Source: Cocos nucifera
Lineage: Eukaryota; Streptophyta; Magnoliopsida; Arecales; Arecaceae
Reading direction: 5' to 3'
NCBI GenBank assembly: GCA_006176705.1
Contig: QRFJ01000385.1
Span: 607,607-671,606, forward strand
Length of the DNA: 64,000 nucleotides
Part shown: piece after piece, positions 60,587-64,000 of the stretch
How the letters are laid out: each line of letters starts with the position of its first letter
Numbering within the stretch: position 1 is the stretch's first letter
Made by a program: the position numbers and the translations under genes
Notes under the pieces: model-generated
Database searches by the model: none
Told to the model about the DNA's origin: nothing
What the model saw: only the letters and a program-made list of their open reading frames with translations

Positions 60587-62913
60587 TGTTAGGATATATG
60601 TGCCTCTAAAAGCCAGAATTTGGTGACACTTGTAATACACTTCTAGGGGCAAAATTGTAATTTTACTATAAATAATGAAATGGGTTTATTTTCTATCACC
60701 CTGTGTATTTAGTCTGTGATTACATCCTTTGAGTTAATGCGTAATGATAATTCATAAATTTTCAAGTTGAAAAATTTAAGACATGAATTAATCATTATTT
60801 AACTCAATAAAAAGCTCCCGACCATAGGATCATCACAGGATGTATTGATGCCGGAAGGTTTGGTTACGATCGCTTCTTTTGTAAGATGAGTCTTGAGTCT
60901 TACGGTGTGGAGACACCGGATGAGAGTATAGTTACTCGTTAGAAACGAGGGCACTGAGGTGACCACCTCGAGAATCATTAGGGGAGGTCTACGCTTCTCG
61001 TCAATGACTGGACTCGATGCTGCAAGTAAATTGTCTGTTCTTTTGACCTGAGATGCACGGTAGTTCACCTTGGGGTTTTATAGATTTGACTACACATTAC
61101 TCGGTTCCTAGCCATATGGAACCCTGAAGGTGTATGTTGGCATAGCATGTTCATGTAGGAACACGGATTGCATCAAAGGGAATCTATCATGCCTCGTGTA
61201 GAGAAGTAGCCCTATGAATGACATGAGAATCAAGTCCAGAAATCCCCATGGCCATTGGTAGAGTGAATAATAGAAAGAGTTTCTAATTTAAATTTTCACA
61301 TTGGAACTCGAATCGAAATGATTACCATTCAATATGAACGAAGACTAGGGGTTTGACGAGTTCAACACTTAAACCCTAATCTATCGGGTTCAAGATGGCA
61401 AGAAACTTAATCACAGCAGGTAGCTTGCACCTAAGAGGTTCGCATCAGCTCTGATGGGTTGCCACCATATACTGCTAGGGTCACTGGTGGAATTTTGGAG
61501 CAATTAGAATTGATTTAGATGATCGATCATTTAAGCTGTTCGAATCAGAAGAGTTCTGATCCCATCGAAGAGTTTCGATGATGTCTATGATAGAGATCAT
61601 GACATTATCCCATTTACCATACAGAACTACCTAACTGGGTCACACAAAACAAGGGTTTGGAATCTGTTGATCATTAATTGAACTAATCTAGTTCAATTGA
61701 TCGTGAATGAATTCAAATAGGTTCAAGGAAATCGTGCTAGCACCATGATTGAAACCTAACGTTCTGCTTTTTACTATCCACAAATAAGTTGTCCTGACTG
61801 AAGCCAAATGGAGTTTGTGCTTAATCAGAGGCCTTCATATGAGTCTAACTGGAGGTGTCCAAGTCACGAATAGATTGTCTTATTTGTAAGACCAATTACC
61901 TGCCATTGTTGGTCACCTGCCATTTTCTTGTTCTTGATCTTTGCGTCAAAAGTCTAACCTTTGACTGGTCAAACGTTGACCATTTCACCACTTTGACTTT
62001 TGACCACGAATGTCATGCACCTATTGGAGAGGTGTGGGGGCCTGTCCCCCTGCCAGACTGCAAGGAGATGGGCACACCCAAGGGTGCTGAGCCCAAGGTA
62101 GGAGGCCGCCTAGGAGTCCTTGTTGGTACAAGGACTTCCACTCCCTATTAGCGATTCCAATCAGAGTTCTACTAAGAATCCAGTTTGACTGGTGCTTAGC
62201 ACCCTCTTAAGGGAGAATCCAGGGTGTCTTTTTTTCAATCCAATTCAGATTTAGATCGTGATTAACAAAAGCGTTAGTGAATTGGTTGAGAGGAAGAGGG
62301 ATTGATCACAAGAGGTCTATAAATAAACCCTGCCCCCAACCCTAGAATCAAAAGTTCTTATTTGAATGAAGATGTTCCATGCCCCAAGCTGCCTCTCCCC
62401 CCTTTCTCCATGCCATAAGTCCTCTTCTCCCCTTGCTCTCCACGTCCAAAAGGGTTTTGGATTTAGTTTTGTTGGATTTCAGATCAAGGAAAGGCGATCA
62501 AAGCAAGAAAGGCTGCGCGGCTAGCAAAAGGACGACTGCAAATCTTCAAAAAGAGTTGTTGAAGATCCTCCAGAGTCAGATCCAATCTGATTTTTGAGTG
62601 TAATAGAGAAGAAGAATTCTCAGAATCCAACCCTGAGTGGATACCGGTAAGAGGCCAAGGCGCTTGCCGTGGGCTAAGATCCAGAACCTTCGCTGCATAT
62701 CAGGATCCATCTACAGGGTAATAGATTACCCCAAATCAGTGTAAATTAAATTTGATTTAATTTATCCTTATTTTATTTTATTTGTTAAAATAATAATAAT
62801 CAGATCTAAAACATATCAAGATCTGATTGAGATAAGAGAAAAATTTTTGAAATAATCTCTGATCTAATCAGATCGAAAACGAACCTGGACCGGGAAATCA
62901 GGAATTCCCTTCA
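60587..62913 (+). repeat. Copia H 3' LTR (2327 bp, indel-rich)
   Basis: Aligns to the 5' LTR over its whole length, from TGTTAGGATATATG to CCCTTCA, with many small indels. The W-box cluster near 61935-62007 is degraded by these. Followed by ACTGGGTATCAGAGCC, a primer site with one inserted G. Confidence 0.82.
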
Positions 62914-64000
62914 ACTGGGTATCAGAGCCACATGTTTCAAAATTAATTATTAGATTCCTGATTTTAAATTTTATTTTTAATTAATAAAATAATGTGATTC
63001 ATATGTTCACAATGAATGTGATCAGATCTGAAATCAGAAAAATTAAAATTTTAGATGATTTGGAATCTAAGAACATGAGATATGCTGAGTTCTAGAATAA
63101 GAAGTAGTCTAGATCTTTTGCATGTTTTGATTATATGATTAATTATTTGTAAAATTTTTATTTATTTTTACTGATATTAATACTGATTATATAATCATAC
63201 GAAATTAATATATCTGCAGTTTATTTTAAAATGTCATAGAGATATGATAGGGTCATGAACTAGACTAGTTGTAGAATAGTTCTACATAATTTCTAGATTA
63301 GAATTAATTTGATTAGATCAATTTAAAATCTAAATTTTTTAGATTATTAATGAGAATAATTAAGATCTTAAAACATGCATGATTGATACATGAGATGTAT
63401 GCAAAATATGGCAATTATTTAGATTACTTATATATGAGATATAGATATAGATCTGAATTGTTTGTAAGTATTGAATTTCCTGATTAAGGCCGTTCCTCTT
63501 GGCCGTCCGGTCATAAGAACAAGAAGGGATTTAAAGGCCCTCTCTTTCCATTCGAGGGTGTTCTATGACGTAGGGTGTGCTGCGTGTTCGTCCTAAATCA
63601 GAAAACCCAATAAGTTTACTTTCCTGGCAAAAATCCTAATCTGAAACCCTAGGATTTATTGTGATTTTTGTTATATGAACTTCAACTTAATTAGAATTAA
63701 GGTTTATGGAATATTAATTAGGTCTATAAATTGAGAATTCAGATCTAAGATATATTACATAATAATGGAGGTCGGGCTGGGTTAGCTAATTAGTCTAAAG
63801 CCGGTTGATCAAACCGAATCAAAGAGTTGGTTAGAAGGGATCAACATGCTAAATTGACCAGCCTAATAGATTAAGTTCTGGGTCAAGATCGGTCCGATCA
63901 AGCAAGACCTTAATTAGGCTCAGAGTTAGATTCTGGATGAATAGGCTAACCCAATTGGTTCTTGACTCAACAATTTGTGTCAAGGTAAGTTGGCATAGAC
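62914..64000 (+). mobile_element. Second copia internal leader after the H 3' LTR, indel-rich
   Basis: A primer site (62916-62929 with one inserted base) and leader sequence matching 55093-56180 in order. An LTR followed by a second primer site means LTR-internal-LTR-internal, either a tandem element or an assembly repeat. No gene. Confidence 0.75.

Larger units (their letters stand above)
52809..62913 (+). mobile_element. Copia H, LTR-internal-LTR, young
   Basis: LTR 52809-55092, internal 55093-60586, LTR 60587-62913. The left flank is ccttc (52804-52808). No matching right flank exists, because another primer site and leader begin at 62914. Sequence is clean to about 59981 and dense in small indels afterwards. 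The internal length of about 5.5 kb is the reference size for this family. It lacks most of the protease (deletion near 57835) and has frameshifts in gag and integrase, but RT is a 383-residue open frame. Confidence 0.88.

Noticed and set aside
1..64000. tRNA, rRNA or miRNA genes
   Set aside because: None recognised; the tRNA-like matches are short primer binding sites.

Overview
This window is plant nuclear DNA made almost entirely of nested LTR retrotransposons. I found no host protein gene, tRNA, rRNA, CRISPR array or bacterial feature. The organism looks like a flowering plant, probably a monocot with large Angela-type copia elements. A palm is my guess from general resemblance only. Evidence for a plant: copia elements with 2.3 kb LTRs and an initiator-Met primer site (TGGTATCAGAGCC), Tat-type gypsy elements with a second RNase H and an antisense ORF, and an Athila-type gypsy element with an Asp-tRNA-like primer site (TGGCGCCGTTGCCGGGG).

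Layout from left to right. 1-1007: indel-rich copia pol 3' end (+), then a 25-N gap. 1033-4725: 5' leader and 5' LTR of copia I (-), inserted into an older copia LTR J (+, rest at 4726-6469). 6470-11119: 3' part of a Tat gypsy element (+) with a ~116-bp tandem repeat and an antisense ORF. 11120-11936: a Tat LTR that both closes that copy and opens Tat element A. A runs 11937-13020, 26663-28488 and 49889-51402 (gag, PR, RT, RNase H, start of INT). It is broken by copia B (13021-26662, TSD AGGAG) and by Tat element D (-, 28489-49888). B carries a gag-only copia element C (17125-20435, TSD CTAAC). D carries a 5'-truncated copia E (32095-40188, -) and an Athila-like gag-protease-only element F (41380-48585, -, TSD CACTC). 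51403-52808: a different LTR G (-). 52809-64000: copia H (+), whose 3' LTR is followed by another primer site and leader.

Insertion order inferred from nesting: A first; then B, D and G; then C inside B, E and F inside D, and H inside G. I, E and H are one young copia subfamily with few lesions. B and J are old and full of stops. No element is coding-competent as read: even H and E have frameshifts, and they share an in-frame TGA in gag.

The points most worth a second look are a cluster of eight W-box cores in the young copia LTRs (about three in the old ones), the shared gag stop, a paired TGACGTCA site in the F LTR, two non-autonomous elements (C and F), variable 28-bp repeats inside Tat LTRs, LTR-sharing tandem arrangements, and two stretches (1-1007 and about 59982-64000) whose dense indels look like uncorrected long-read sequence. 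I did not find an undescribed system beyond transposon biology.
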